From CAYMLL01 sp964390645 (lineage in GTDB: Bacteria; Planctomycetota; UBA8108), in the NCBI GenBank assembly GCA_964390645.1, contig CAYMLL010000042.1, positions 1-33,374 of the forward strand: a stretch of DNA of 33,374 nucleotides, in the 5' to 3' direction. The stretch's first letter is position 1; every line of letters starts with the position of its first letter. Both the position numbers and the translations under genes were made by a program. Shown in pieces: positions 7,023 to 16,364 of the stretch. The notes under the pieces were generated by a model that did no database searches, was not told the origin of the DNA, and was given only the letters and a program-made list of their open reading frames with translations.

Positions 7023-10000
7023 ATGCGAACACCACCGTACCTCCCGGGCACCGGAAGCCACTCGAGCCACCTCGCTCTGCTCGGCACGCTGCTGCTCTGC
7101 AGCACGCTGCGGGCCGGTTACGAGGACCTGGTCCTCGCCGACGGGCCGGTCGCGTACTGGCGCCTCGACGATGAGAGGAGCCAGGCGGCGCGCGACCACG
7201 CGGCGCGGGCGCGGTCACCGGTCGACGGTCGCGTCGATGGGGCCCTCCTGACGATCGACGGTCCACGCCCGGGGCGTTTCCCGGCGTTTTCCCGCGACAA
7301 CCGCGCGGCTCTCTTCGCAGCCGATCGTGAGGTCATCGTCGTGCGGGATCCGGGCGCCGGAAGCGTTCTCGACTTCGACCTCGGTGACAGTCTGACCATC
7401 GAGGCCTGGGTGGCGCCGAGCCGCGTCGAAGACCACCGGCACCTCTACGTGATCGGCAAGGGGCGCACCGGAAACGCGGGCTTCGCGACCGAGAACCAGA
7501 ACTGGTCGCTGAGGCTGAGCGGCAAGGGTGGCACCTGCCGTATCAGCTTCCTGTTTCGCGACGCCGACAATCGCCCTCGAGGTCACGACGGGTTCTCCGA
7601 GGACTGGCACCGCTGGACGTCAACGAACGGGATCGAGCCGGCGAGCGGCTGGCATCACGTCGCTCTGACCTACACCTTCGGCCGGGGCGACAGCCTGCGC
7701 GGCTACATCGACGGTGTCGAGACGCCCGGCGGGTGGGATCTCGGCGGCGCCAGCGACGAGCGGCCCGTGGTCGACGACGACGACGTGTGGATCGGTTCGG
7801 CCCTCGGTCGCAACCCGGGCTCCACCTTCGAGGGCGGCGTCGACGAGGTCGCGCTCTACCGCCACGCGCTCGACGCCGGTACGATCCGTCAGCGAGCCCG
7901 GATCGACTCCCGGGTACCGCCAACCCGACCGCGGCGACCGCCGCCGAGCTTCGTCGATCCGACGGAGATCCCGGGAGGAGAGGTCCTCGTGCGCGTCCTC
8001 GAGGGGATTCCAGCGAAGGCCACGTGGAGCTTTTCCGGAGCGCCCCGCGAGACGGACCGATTCACCCAGCACGCCCTGGGACTCGTCGGCGTGCCACGCA
8101 AGTACTCGGCGAAGGGGCTCATCGTCGATCGCGGCAACCCGTTTCTCGTCCGCGCCTCGGCCCGCGTCCGTTTCGCCCCCGGCGAGCATCGCTTCCTGCT
8201 GCGATCCTTCAGCTCCGCGCGCCTGTGGATCGACGGGCGACTGGTCGCACGAACACGGTTCCAGACGCGCAACGCCGATGGACACGAGCCCGTTCCCGAC
8301 TCTCCGGCTGTCGCGCACCCCGACCTCCGCCTGCTGCCGCCGGGTCATGCCGAGAAGGTCGTCACGATTCGCTTCGACGACGGCCCCGTCGAGGCTACCG
8401 ACATCGGCACCGGCGACCACATCGTGCGGCTCGAGGCGATCATCGGCGGTCAGGGACTGCGCCGCGAGGTCGGAGAGCTTTCCGTCTCCGTGTCGAGGGA
8501 CGGGGCGCCCTTCACGCTCGTCGGTCACGGTGACGCGGTCGCCCTCGGCGACGACGCCTGGGAGGCTTACGACCTTCGCACCACCGCGCACCTCTCGATG
8601 CTCGGCGAGGAGCGGCGACGACGCGCGAGCCAGAAGGAGGACGAGTACTGGCGCAGTCGCCACGAGCTCGCTCGTCGCCACGTTCTGCAGCTGCCACCGA
8701 TCATGGCCGAGGGGGTCGCGCACCCCGGCGCGATGGCGAGCGACGACTGGATCCAGCGCCGCCGCCGGGCGGCGAACGTGCGGCCGGCCGCGATCATCGA
8801 CGACTGGGCCTTCCTGCGTCGCAGCAGCCTCGACGTCCGCGGCGTGATCCCGTCCGCAGACGAGATCGACGCGTTCCTCGCCGATACCGGTGACGGTCGA
8901 AGGCAACGCTGGATCGACCGCCTGCTCGACGATCCCGGCCGCGCCGATCACTGGGTGGCCTACTGGCAGGACGCTCTGGCGGAGAACCCCGGGATCCTGA
9001 AGCCGAAGCTCAACAACTCGGGACCCTTCCGGTGGTGGATTCACGAGTCCTTTCTCGACAACAAGCCGATCGACCGCTTCGTCACCGAGCTCGTCCTCAT
9101 GGAGGGCAGCGTGCACGGCGGTGGACCGGCCGGCTTCCGCCTCGCGACACAGAACGACGTGCCGATGGCCGCGAAGGCCCAGATTCTCGGCCAGGCGTTC
9201 CTCGGCGTGGAGATGAAGTGCGCCCGCTGTCACGACGCGCCCTTCCACCCCTGGACGCAGCAACATCTCTTCGGGATCGCCGCGATGCTCGAGCGAGGGC
9301 CGCTCGAGGTGCCGCTGACGAGCTCCGTGCCCCGGACGAGGGAGGAGCTCGAGGAGCTGATCGTCTCGGTGACACTGCCGCCGGGGTCGACGGTGAAGCC
9401 CGCGTGGCCCTTCGCCGACCTCGCTCCCGCCGGGAGTACCACGGAGCTCCTTCGCAACCCCGATGACTCCCGCGAACGCCTGGCGGCGACCATCACCTCC
9501 CCGCTCAACGCGCGCTTCGCCCGGGTCGTCGTCAATCGCGTCTGGAAGCGGCTGATGGGGCTCGGCCTGGTGGAGCCCGTCGAGGACTGGGACGGCAGGG
9601 ATGTGTCGCATCCGGCGCTTCTCGAACACCTGGCGCGAGAGCTCATCGCGAAGAGCTACGACCTTCGACACATCACACGTCTGATCCTGAGCTCCCGGAC
9701 CTACCAGCGCGAGGCGCAACCCGACCTCTCCGGGGGTGATCCCGGGCGCGTTCCCGCGGCGGCGGAGCGGCTCTTCCGCGGACCGACTCGAAGGCGCATG
9801 ACCGCCGAGCAGATCGTCGATTCGCTGTTCGCCACCTGCGAGAAGCCGTTCCGCAGCGAGGAGCTCAACCTCGACGTCGACGGCCGCCGCCCGATCACCG
9901 CCTTCCTGAACCTCGGACGGCCGAGCCGGGCGTGGGAGTTCACCTCACTGTCGAACGAGCGCGATCGACCGGCCCTGTCGATGCCGATCGCGCAGAGCAT

Positions 10001-10511
10001 CACCGACATCCTCAGGGCCTTCGGCTGGCGAGAGACCCGCCAGGATCCGATCACCGTGCGGGATCAGACCCCGACCGTGATCCAGCCGCTGATTCTCGCA
10101 CACGGCACGGCGGCTCACCGGGCCACGACCCTGTCCGACGACTCGGCGCTCACCGAGATCTTCCTGAAGGGGAACGAGGTCGAGAAGGTCGTTCGCAGCG
10201 TCTTCGTCCGCATCCTCACCCGCCCTCCGGACGCCGACGAGCTGACGGTCTTCGTCGAGCTGCTGCGCGACGGTTTCGACGGACGACGTCTCGACGCCCC
10301 CGCCGGGACCGCGAGGAAGCGACACCGACGCCACAACGTGTCCTGGTCCAACCACCTCGACGCGAAAGCCACCGAGATCAAGCTCGAGATGGAGCGAATC
10401 GCGCGTCAGGGCGACCCACCGACTGGACGGCTCGAGGCTGGCTGGCGGGCGCGCGCGGAGGACCTCCTCTGGGCACTGGTCAACTCCCCGGAATTCGTCT
10501 TCATCCCGTGA
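7023..10511 (+). CDS. LamG / PA14-like / PSCyt2-PSD1 (DUF1549-DUF1553) secreted heme protein
   Basis: A 1162-residue exported protein of the planctomycete-specific PSCyt2/PSD1 type, whose biochemical role is unknown. An N-terminal signal sequence (LALLGTLLLCSTLRA) precedes a LamG/concanavalin-like fold at about 35-290 (GPVAYWRLDD, LTIEAWVAPS, GWHHVALTY, GGVDEVALY). A PA14-like segment lies near 370-410 (RFLLRSFSSARLWIDGRLV). DUF1549 spans about 590-820 (FLRRSSLDVRGVIPS) and contains one c-type heme motif CARCH at 733-737. DUF1553 spans about 826-1160 (NARFARVVVNRVWKRLMG, ILSSRTYQRE). The LamG module suggests sugar binding. It overlaps by four bases or nearly abuts the DUF1501 gene, the usual partner in this phylum. 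Confidence 0.9.
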   Translation: MRTPPYLPGTGSHSSHLALLGTLLLCSTLRAGYEDLVLADGPVAYWRLDDERSQAARDHAARARSPVDGRVDGALLTIDGPRPGRFPAFSRDNRAALFAADREVIVVRDPGAGSVLDFDLGDSLTIEAWVAPSRVEDHRHLYVIGKGRTGNAGFATENQNWSLRLSGKGGTCRISFLFRDADNRPRGHDGFSEDWHRWTSTNGIEPASGWHHVALTYTFGRGDSLRGYIDGVETPGGWDLGGASDERPVVDDDDVWIGSALGRNPGSTFEGGVDEVALYRHALDAGTIRQRARIDSRVPPTRPRRPPPSFVDPTEIPGGEVLVRVLEGIPAKATWSFSGAPRETDRFTQHALGLVGVPRKYSAKGLIVDRGNPFLVRASARVRFAPGEHRFLLRSFSSARLWIDGRLVARTRFQTRNADGHEPVPDSPAVAHPDLRLLPPGHAEKVVTIRFDDGPVEATDIGTGDHIVRLEAIIGGQGLRREVGELSVSVSRDGAPFTLVGHGDAVALGDDAWEAYDLRTTAHLSMLGEERRRRASQKEDEYWRSRHELARRHVLQLPPIMAEGVAHPGAMASDDWIQRRRRAANVRPAAIIDDWAFLRRSSLDVRGVIPSADEIDAFLADTGDGRRQRWIDRLLDDPGRADHWVAYWQDALAENPGILKPKLNNSGPFRWWIHESFLDNKPIDRFVTELVLMEGSVHGGGPAGFRLATQNDVPMAAKAQILGQAFLGVEMKCARCHDAPFHPWTQQHLFGIAAMLERGPLEVPLTSSVPRTREELEELIVSVTLPPGSTVKPAWPFADLAPAGSTTELLRNPDDSRERLAATITSPLNARFARVVVNRVWKRLMGLGLVEPVEDWDGRDVSHPALLEHLARELIAKSYDLRHITRLILSSRTYQREAQPDLSGGDPGRVPAAAERLFRGPTRRRMTAEQIVDSLFATCEKPFRSEELNLDVDGRRPITAFLNLGRPSRAWEFTSLSNERDRPALSMPIAQSITDILRAFGWRETRQDPITVRDQTPTVIQPLILAHGTAAHRATTLSDDSALTEIFLKGNEVEKVVRSVFVRILTRPPDADELTVFVELLRDGFDGRRLDAPAGTARKRHRRHNVSWSNHLDAKATEIKLEMERIARQGDPPTGRLEAGWRARAEDLLWALVNSPEFVFIP

Positions 10512-10516
10512 AACCC

Positions 10517-11842
10517 ATGAGCTCACCACACGACAGTCGCACCGGCGCCGAGATCGATCGGCGCGCCTTTCTGCACGGCTGCGGCGGCCTCGCGACCGCC
10601 GCGCTCGCGACCCCCGGCCTCGCCACCTCCGGCGAGAGCGCCGTGGCGCTGCCGGCGGGAAAGGCCGAGCACTGCATCGTCCTGTGGCTCGGCGGCGGGG
10701 CATCCCAGATTGACACCTTCGACCCGAAGCACCGCGGCGACGCGAAGATGCGCACGCCGGGCTCGGACTACGACGCGATCCCGACAGCGATCGCCGGCGA
10801 GAAGGTCTGCGAGCATCTCCGTCGCACCGCACCGCTCCTCGATCGGGCGGTGCTCGTGCGCTCGGTACACCACGACGTCGTCGACGAGCACGCGGCCGCG
10901 GTCAACCGCATGCACACCGGCCGACCGACGAGCGGCACGATCGTGTATCCGTCGATGGGCTCGATCGTCGCGCATGAGAAGCCACCCGTCGACCAGACGG
11001 TGCCGCCCTACGTGATCATGGGCTATCCCAACCTGACCCGCGGTCCCGGGTTTCTCGGCGCCAGACACGGGTTCATCTACTTGACCGACACGAGAACGGG
11101 GCCGGCAGGACTGGCACCGCCGCCGGGTGTCGACGCTTCCCGTCTGCGGCGCCGCGAGAAGCTGCTGAGCACGCTTCGCGACCGCTACCGCGAACGCAAC
11201 CCGGACGAAACTTCGATCATCGACTACGCGGCGGTGAGCGAGCGTGCCTTCCGCCTCGCCGGGCCTCGATTCATGAGCGCGTTCCGTGTCGACCGGGAGC
11301 CGGCAGCTCTGCGCGAGTCGTACGGCTCGGAGTTCGGACAGCGATGCCTGCTGGCCCGACGCCTCGTCGAACGTGGGGTACGGTTCATCGAGATCGCTCA
11401 CAATCTGAACTTCGTCAACGGCACCGGCTGGGACACGCACAACGAGGGTCAGCTGAACCAGCACCTCCTGATCCGGGAGCTCGACGCCGCATTCTCGACG
11501 CTGCTGCGCGATCTCGACGAGAAGAAGCTGCTCGACAGGACACTGATCATCATCTCGACCGAGTTCGGCCGGCCGCCGGGTTTCGATGCACGCGGCGGCC
11601 GCGGCCACCAGAGTGGCGCCTTCAGCGTCGTGCTCGCCGGAGGCGGACTGCGTGGCGGTCAGGTCGTCGGCGAGACCGACGAACTCGCCAGAACCGTCGT
11701 CAGAGACCCCGTCTCGGTCCCCGACCTGTTCGCCTCTGTGTTTCATGCACTGGGCATCGATCCCCTCGAGGAGCTCTACTCGGGCAACCGACCGGTGACG
11801 ATCACCGACCGCGGCCGACCGATCAGGCGGCTCTTCGCTTGA
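10517..11842 (+). CDS. DUF1501 family protein, Tat-exported
   Basis: A 441-residue member of DUF1501, which has a sulfatase/alkaline phosphatase-like fold and no established activity. The N-terminus has a twin-arginine signal (DRRAFLHGCGG) followed by an Ala-rich hydrophobic stretch. Family hallmarks are visible: LWLGGGASQIDTFDPK, MHTGRPTSG, YPSMGSIVAHE, GWDTHNEGQ and ISTEFGRPP. The ATG at 10517 lies 5 bases after the stop of the PSCyt2/PSD1 gene; an alternative GTG at 10508 would overlap that stop as GTGA. The pair is almost certainly co-transcribed, the standard planctomycete arrangement. Function is inferred only as an exported partner of the upstream protein. Confidence 0.9.
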   Translation: MSSPHDSRTGAEIDRRAFLHGCGGLATAALATPGLATSGESAVALPAGKAEHCIVLWLGGGASQIDTFDPKHRGDAKMRTPGSDYDAIPTAIAGEKVCEHLRRTAPLLDRAVLVRSVHHDVVDEHAAAVNRMHTGRPTSGTIVYPSMGSIVAHEKPPVDQTVPPYVIMGYPNLTRGPGFLGARHGFIYLTDTRTGPAGLAPPPGVDASRLRRREKLLSTLRDRYRERNPDETSIIDYAAVSERAFRLAGPRFMSAFRVDREPAALRESYGSEFGQRCLLARRLVERGVRFIEIAHNLNFVNGTGWDTHNEGQLNQHLLIRELDAAFSTLLRDLDEKKLLDRTLIIISTEFGRPPGFDARGGRGHQSGAFSVVLAGGGLRGGQVVGETDELARTVVRDPVSVPDLFASVFHALGIDPLEELYSGNRPVTITDRGRPIRRLFA

Positions 11843-11903
11843 GATGGGCGGCGGGGTCGACCGAAGAAGAGAGCTGAAGACCCCCTAAGACCAGGAAGAC
11901 TCC

Positions 11904-12983
11904 ATGCGCTCCGACAAAGACATCAAGGACCTGCTCCGACGGCTGACCCTCGCTGCCGGCGCCCCCGGCGCGGAGGACGAGGTACGCGCCATCATGCGCG
12001 AGGCGATCGACGACGTCGGCGAGATATCGCACGACCGCCTCGGCAGCATCCTCTGCGAGAAGCAGGGGTCCGCGCCGTCACCGCGGATCAGCCTCGACGG
12101 ACACCTCGACGAGGTCGGGTTCATGGTCCAGAGCGTCTCCGAGGAGGGGCGGATCAACTTCGTGCCGCTCGGCGGGTGGTGGGCGCACGTGCTGCTCGGT
12201 CAGCGTGTCGACATCGTGACCGAAGACGGCAAGATCCCCGGCGTCATCGGTTGCAAGCCGCCCCACTTCCTGACGAAGGCGGAACGCAACCGCGTCCTCG
12301 ACCTCGAGAGCATGTACATCGATGTCGGCGCGACATCGCGCGACGAGGTCGGCGAGCTCGGCGTGCACCTCGGCGACACGGTCGTACCACACACGACGTT
12401 CGAGGAGCTGGCTTCGAGGGACATCCTCAGCGGCAAGGCATTCGACAACCGTGTCGGCATCGGATTGCTGTGCGAGACGTTGCTCGGGCTCGGCGACATC
12501 GATCACCCCAACACGGTGATCGGCGTCGGTGCCGTGCAGGAGGAGGTCGGCTGCCGCGGCGCGGGCACCGCGAGCGAGATCGCGCGTCCGGACGTCGGCG
12601 TCATCCTCGAAGGAACCCCGGCAGACGATATTCCGGGAGTGCGCGAGAGGCAGGCAGTCCTCGGCAAGGGGCCGCAGATCCGACTCTACGATCCCACGGC
12701 GATCTCGAATCGTCGCCTCGTGCGCTTCGTGGAGCAGGTGGCGAAAGACAGCGACATCGACGTGCAGCTCGCCGTGCGGCGCAGCGGAGGTACCGACGCC
12801 AGGAGCATCCACCTCCACGGACACGGGGTGCCCACGGTCGTCATCGGCGTGCCCGCCCGCTACATCCACAGTCACGTCAGCCTCGTGCACTGGCGCGACT
12901 ACCTGTCGACACGCGACCTCCTGCGCGAGGTCCTGGGGCGACTCGACGCGGACGCGGTGGCCGCCTTCACCGACTTCTCCTGA
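11904..12983 (+). CDS. M42 family metallopeptidase (glutamyl aminopeptidase / endo-glucanase-M type)
   Basis: A 359-residue cytoplasmic dinuclear-metal aminopeptidase of the M42 clan, usually a tetrahedral self-compartmentalising dodecamer that trims peptides. The metal and catalytic residues appear in order: DGHLDEVGF (His67), KAFDNRVG (Asp181), VQEEVG (Glu213, catalytic; Glu214), ILEGTPADD (Glu236, where most relatives have Asp or Glu) and the C-terminal IHSHVSLVH (His322/His324). Length is normal for the family. AGGAAG precedes the ATG. It follows the DUF1501 gene by 61 bp on the same strand and may share its transcript. Confidence 0.9.
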   Translation: MRSDKDIKDLLRRLTLAAGAPGAEDEVRAIMREAIDDVGEISHDRLGSILCEKQGSAPSPRISLDGHLDEVGFMVQSVSEEGRINFVPLGGWWAHVLLGQRVDIVTEDGKIPGVIGCKPPHFLTKAERNRVLDLESMYIDVGATSRDEVGELGVHLGDTVVPHTTFEELASRDILSGKAFDNRVGIGLLCETLLGLGDIDHPNTVIGVGAVQEEVGCRGAGTASEIARPDVGVILEGTPADDIPGVRERQAVLGKGPQIRLYDPTAISNRRLVRFVEQVAKDSDIDVQLAVRRSGGTDARSIHLHGHGVPTVVIGVPARYIHSHVSLVHWRDYLSTRDLLREVLGRLDADAVAAFTDFS

Positions 12984-13018
12984 AGCCAGCGGTGAAAGGG
13001 AGACGGAACGCGGAAGGG

Positions 13019-13048
13019 CGGGGCCGGGGAGGGTTTCGGGCCCTTTTT
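13019..13048 (+). terminator. Candidate intrinsic terminator after the M42 gene
   Basis: GGGCC (13021-13025) can pair with GGCCC (13039-13043), extendable by G-U pairs, with a 13-nt loop, and is followed directly by TTTTT (13044-13048). It lies 36 bp after the M42 stop and before the next gene's candidate promoter. Confidence 0.4.
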
Positions 13049-13052
13049 GGGG

Positions 13053-13081
13053 GGACACCGCGCCCGCACGTCACCTACAAT
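13053..13081 (+). promoter_or_regulatory. Candidate promoter for the TIM-barrel gene
   Basis: TACAAT (13076-13081) is a good -10 element with a poor -35 (GGACAC, 17-nt spacer). It sits about 57 bp before the ATG at 13138 and just after a candidate terminator, suggesting an independent transcription unit. Confidence 0.4.
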
Positions 13082-13137
13082 GTCGCACCGCGGGTAGGAC
13101 TCCCTGACAAACACGGTACCGAGAGCGAACCTCCGCC

Positions 13138-14175
<1,038 letters not shown>

Positions 14176-14216
14176 CCCGGAGCTGATCGCTCGTCCGTGA
14201 GCAGGTCGGTGCTCGT

Positions 14217-14242
14217 GACGGCGGGGCCGGGACCCCGCCGTC
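14217..14242 (+). terminator. Strong GC hairpin between convergent genes
   Basis: GACGGCGGGG and CCCCGCCGTC form a perfect 10-bp stem with a 6-nt loop, 41 bp after the TIM-barrel stop and upstream of the gap. No T-tract follows on the plus strand. A bidirectional transcription end for the convergent genes is plausible. Confidence 0.45.
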
Positions 14243-14267
14243 GCCAACCCCCCCCGGGGCGAGGCTC

Positions 14268-14277
14268 NNNNNNNNNN
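14268..14277. other. Assembly gap (10 N) with G/C-only flank
   Basis: Ten N are followed by a stretch of pure G and C (14278-14332) dominated by G homopolymers. The bases before the gap (14241-14267) and after the low-complexity stretch (14331-14357) match at 23 of 27 positions, so the join is probably two overlapping contig ends rather than real unique sequence. Confidence 0.9.
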
Positions 14278-14357
14278 GCGGGGCGGCGGGGCGGGGGGGG
14301 GGCGGGGGGCGGGGGGGGCGGGCCCCCCCCCCTCGCCAACGCCCCCGGGGGCTCGGC

Positions 14358-16364
14358 TCAGAGCTCGTAGATCAGCAGGTCGTCGAGATGCAGCTCGCCT
14401 CCGTCCTCGAGGAAGACGCGCAGCTCGTTGGCGACCGCCGGCCCGCTCCCCTTCAACGTCGACCGCGCCTCGAGCTCGACGTCCACCGTGCTCCACTGCG
14501 TCCGATCGCGGGACTCGAGCGAGACCCCGGCGAGAACCTCGACATCCTTCCCCCGGCGGCGCGCAAGCTCGACGCGCAGCTTCGATCGGCTCCCCGCCCG
14601 GCACGAGAAGCCCACGCGAGTGCGTTCGCCGAATGGACGCTCCGCACGCAGATCGACACGGATCCAACGACTTGCGGTCCCGGCGTTCACGACGGATCTG
14701 ACGTGGTCCCAGGTGCGCGGCGCCTCATGAGGGACGATCTCGAAGTCCCCGGGCCACTCCTGGCCCTGCTTTCCCGTGTCGAACCAGCCGCTGAAGATGA
14801 CACGACGTGGAAAGGCGCTCTTCCGCACCGCGGCGGTCGCCTCCGCCTCGAACAGGACGATGTCGTCGACGAGAAGAGAAGCGGACGGTCGGATGTAGAA
14901 CTGGATGTCGTCGATTCGCTCGTCCTTCGCGAGCGGTCCGCCGCCACCGTCAGGCCGACGGGCGTCGGTCATGTCGACGTACGCATCCTGCCACGCGCCC
15001 TCCTCGAGCCCCTGCAGCGTCAGGTAGCGGTGATACCCGCGAGTCAGGCTGAAGATCTGCACACGGATCTCGTCCGTGCCGTCGAGCCGGTAGCGGAAGC
15101 CGAGCCGCGTACGCTCTCCCATCGGCGGTCCGGGAACCGGATTGAAGACCACGGCGCGATACGTCTGGCTGCGATCGCCCATGAGACGGTCGAAGTCCCT
15201 CGACTCCGACGCACGCATGGCGCGACGATTCGGAACCGTGCTCGAGCGGCTCGTCGCCAGGTCCCGGCTCTCGGGCACGCCGCGAAGCCACCACCGCTTC
15301 TCGGCCTCGGTCTCGAAGTCCTCGACGACATGCACCCTCACCGGGTGCCCCCCCGGCTCGACCCGACGCGAGACGTTCTGCCGACGCCTCGACTGGATCC
15401 ACCGATTCCACGCCAGTCCGGGACGGTCGACCCGAAACGCCACCAGACGCGTGTGCTCCACCTCGGTGACATACGCGGTCCGACCGTCGGGACCGCCAAA
15501 GCAGATGTTCGACGGACGCGCGCCGAGGACGTCAATCTCCCTCAGCAACTCCCCCCGGGGCGAGATCTTGACGACCGTGCCCTTGCCGTAGCGGGTGACG
15601 TAGAGGTTGCCGTCGACGTCACAACGCATGCCGTCGAAGCCGTGGTCCTCGAACCTCCGGAGCAGGCGCTTTCCCGACAGCGATCCGTCCTTCTCGAGGT
15701 CGAAGGCCCAGATGCCTCGCTGCACGCTCTCGTTGACGTAGAGACGACGGCCGTCGGGGCTCACCTCGATGCCATTCGTCGTACCCATATCGGACGCGGC
15801 CCTCGTCACCTCGCCGTCCCGATCGATGCGCCAGACCTGCCCCGTGCCCTTGCCCCAGTCGGGGTCGCTCGCAAAAAGCGTCCCGTCGGGAGCGATCGCG
15901 AGATCGTTCGGCTGGCTCATGCCGTCCTCGTGCGCGAAGACAGACACCTTCCGCGTGCTCGGATCGATACGCAACACGTTGTGACGCGGGTAGTCCGCGA
16001 TGTAGAGGGCACCGGTGCGATCGAAGCGGATACCGTTGCCGACGCTGCCGCCGGGAAGCTCGACGAAGACCTCGGCCCGGCCCGTCGGGCTGACCCGCCC
16101 GATCGTCCCCTGGCGGGCGAAGTTGACCGCGTAGATGTTGCCGTCGCGGTCGCAGGCCGGCCCCTCGATTCCCCCGGTGAACTGTCCCGGCAGCGTCAAC
16201 GGCTCGGCGACGAAGAGATCTTCGGCACCGAGCCGTTCCACACCGGCGGCGACCACCACCGCCGCCACCGAGGCGAGGACGACCTTCGGCACCAGTGCCG
16301 CGGACGTCCCTGTACGGATCCGGAGGGGACCGTCAGGAGACGGCTTCCTTCTCCTTCTTCGCAT
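14358..16364 (-). CDS. SMP-30/gluconolactonase-like beta-propeller with two C-terminal beta-sandwich modules
   Basis: A 668-residue exported protein. After a basic start and hydrophobic segment (VVLASVAAVVVAAGV), residues about 50-315 form an SMP-30/gluconolactonase-type six-bladed propeller. The metal ligands expected for lactonases are present at family spacing: Glu67 (GGIEGPACD), Asn153 (QPNDLAI), Asn197 (TTNGIEV) and Asp244 (GFDGMRCD). Residues about 346-668 hold two related beta-sandwich-like repeats, with paired motifs MGERTRLGFRYR/FGERTRVGFSCR and VDDIVLFE/LDDLLIYEL, resembling galactose-binding-like domains. The likely activity is hydrolysis of a sugar lactone, with sugar-binding modules. 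The start overlaps the 3' end of the upstream lysine-rich gene by 32 bp; a GTG at 16292 is an alternative. Confidence 0.85.
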   Translation of the reverse strand: MRRRRRKPSPDGPLRIRTGTSAALVPKVVLASVAAVVVAAGVERLGAEDLFVAEPLTLPGQFTGGIEGPACDRDGNIYAVNFARQGTIGRVSPTGRAEVFVELPGGSVGNGIRFDRTGALYIADYPRHNVLRIDPSTRKVSVFAHEDGMSQPNDLAIAPDGTLFASDPDWGKGTGQVWRIDRDGEVTRAASDMGTTNGIEVSPDGRRLYVNESVQRGIWAFDLEKDGSLSGKRLLRRFEDHGFDGMRCDVDGNLYVTRYGKGTVVKISPRGELLREIDVLGARPSNICFGGPDGRTAYVTEVEHTRLVAFRVDRPGLAWNRWIQSRRRQNVSRRVEPGGHPVRVHVVEDFETEAEKRWWLRGVPESRDLATSRSSTVPNRRAMRASESRDFDRLMGDRSQTYRAVVFNPVPGPPMGERTRLGFRYRLDGTDEIRVQIFSLTRGYHRYLTLQGLEEGAWQDAYVDMTDARRPDGGGGPLAKDERIDDIQFYIRPSASLLVDDIVLFEAEATAAVRKSAFPRRVIFSGWFDTGKQGQEWPGDFEIVPHEAPRTWDHVRSVVNAGTASRWIRVDLRAERPFGERTRVGFSCRAGSRSKLRVELARRRGKDVEVLAGVSLESRDRTQWSTVDVELEARSTLKGSGPAVANELRVFLEDGGELHLDDLLIYEL

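Noticed and set aside
7620..9719. Long minus-strand open frame (699 codons) antisense to the PSCyt2/PSD1 gene
   Set aside because: High-GC shadow: Arg/Val/Asp-rich, no recognisable motif, while the plus strand has clear domains throughout.
14278..14332. G-quadruplex-forming regulatory element
   Set aside because: The pure G/C stretch next to a 10-N gap with duplicated flanks is better explained as low-quality contig-end sequence.
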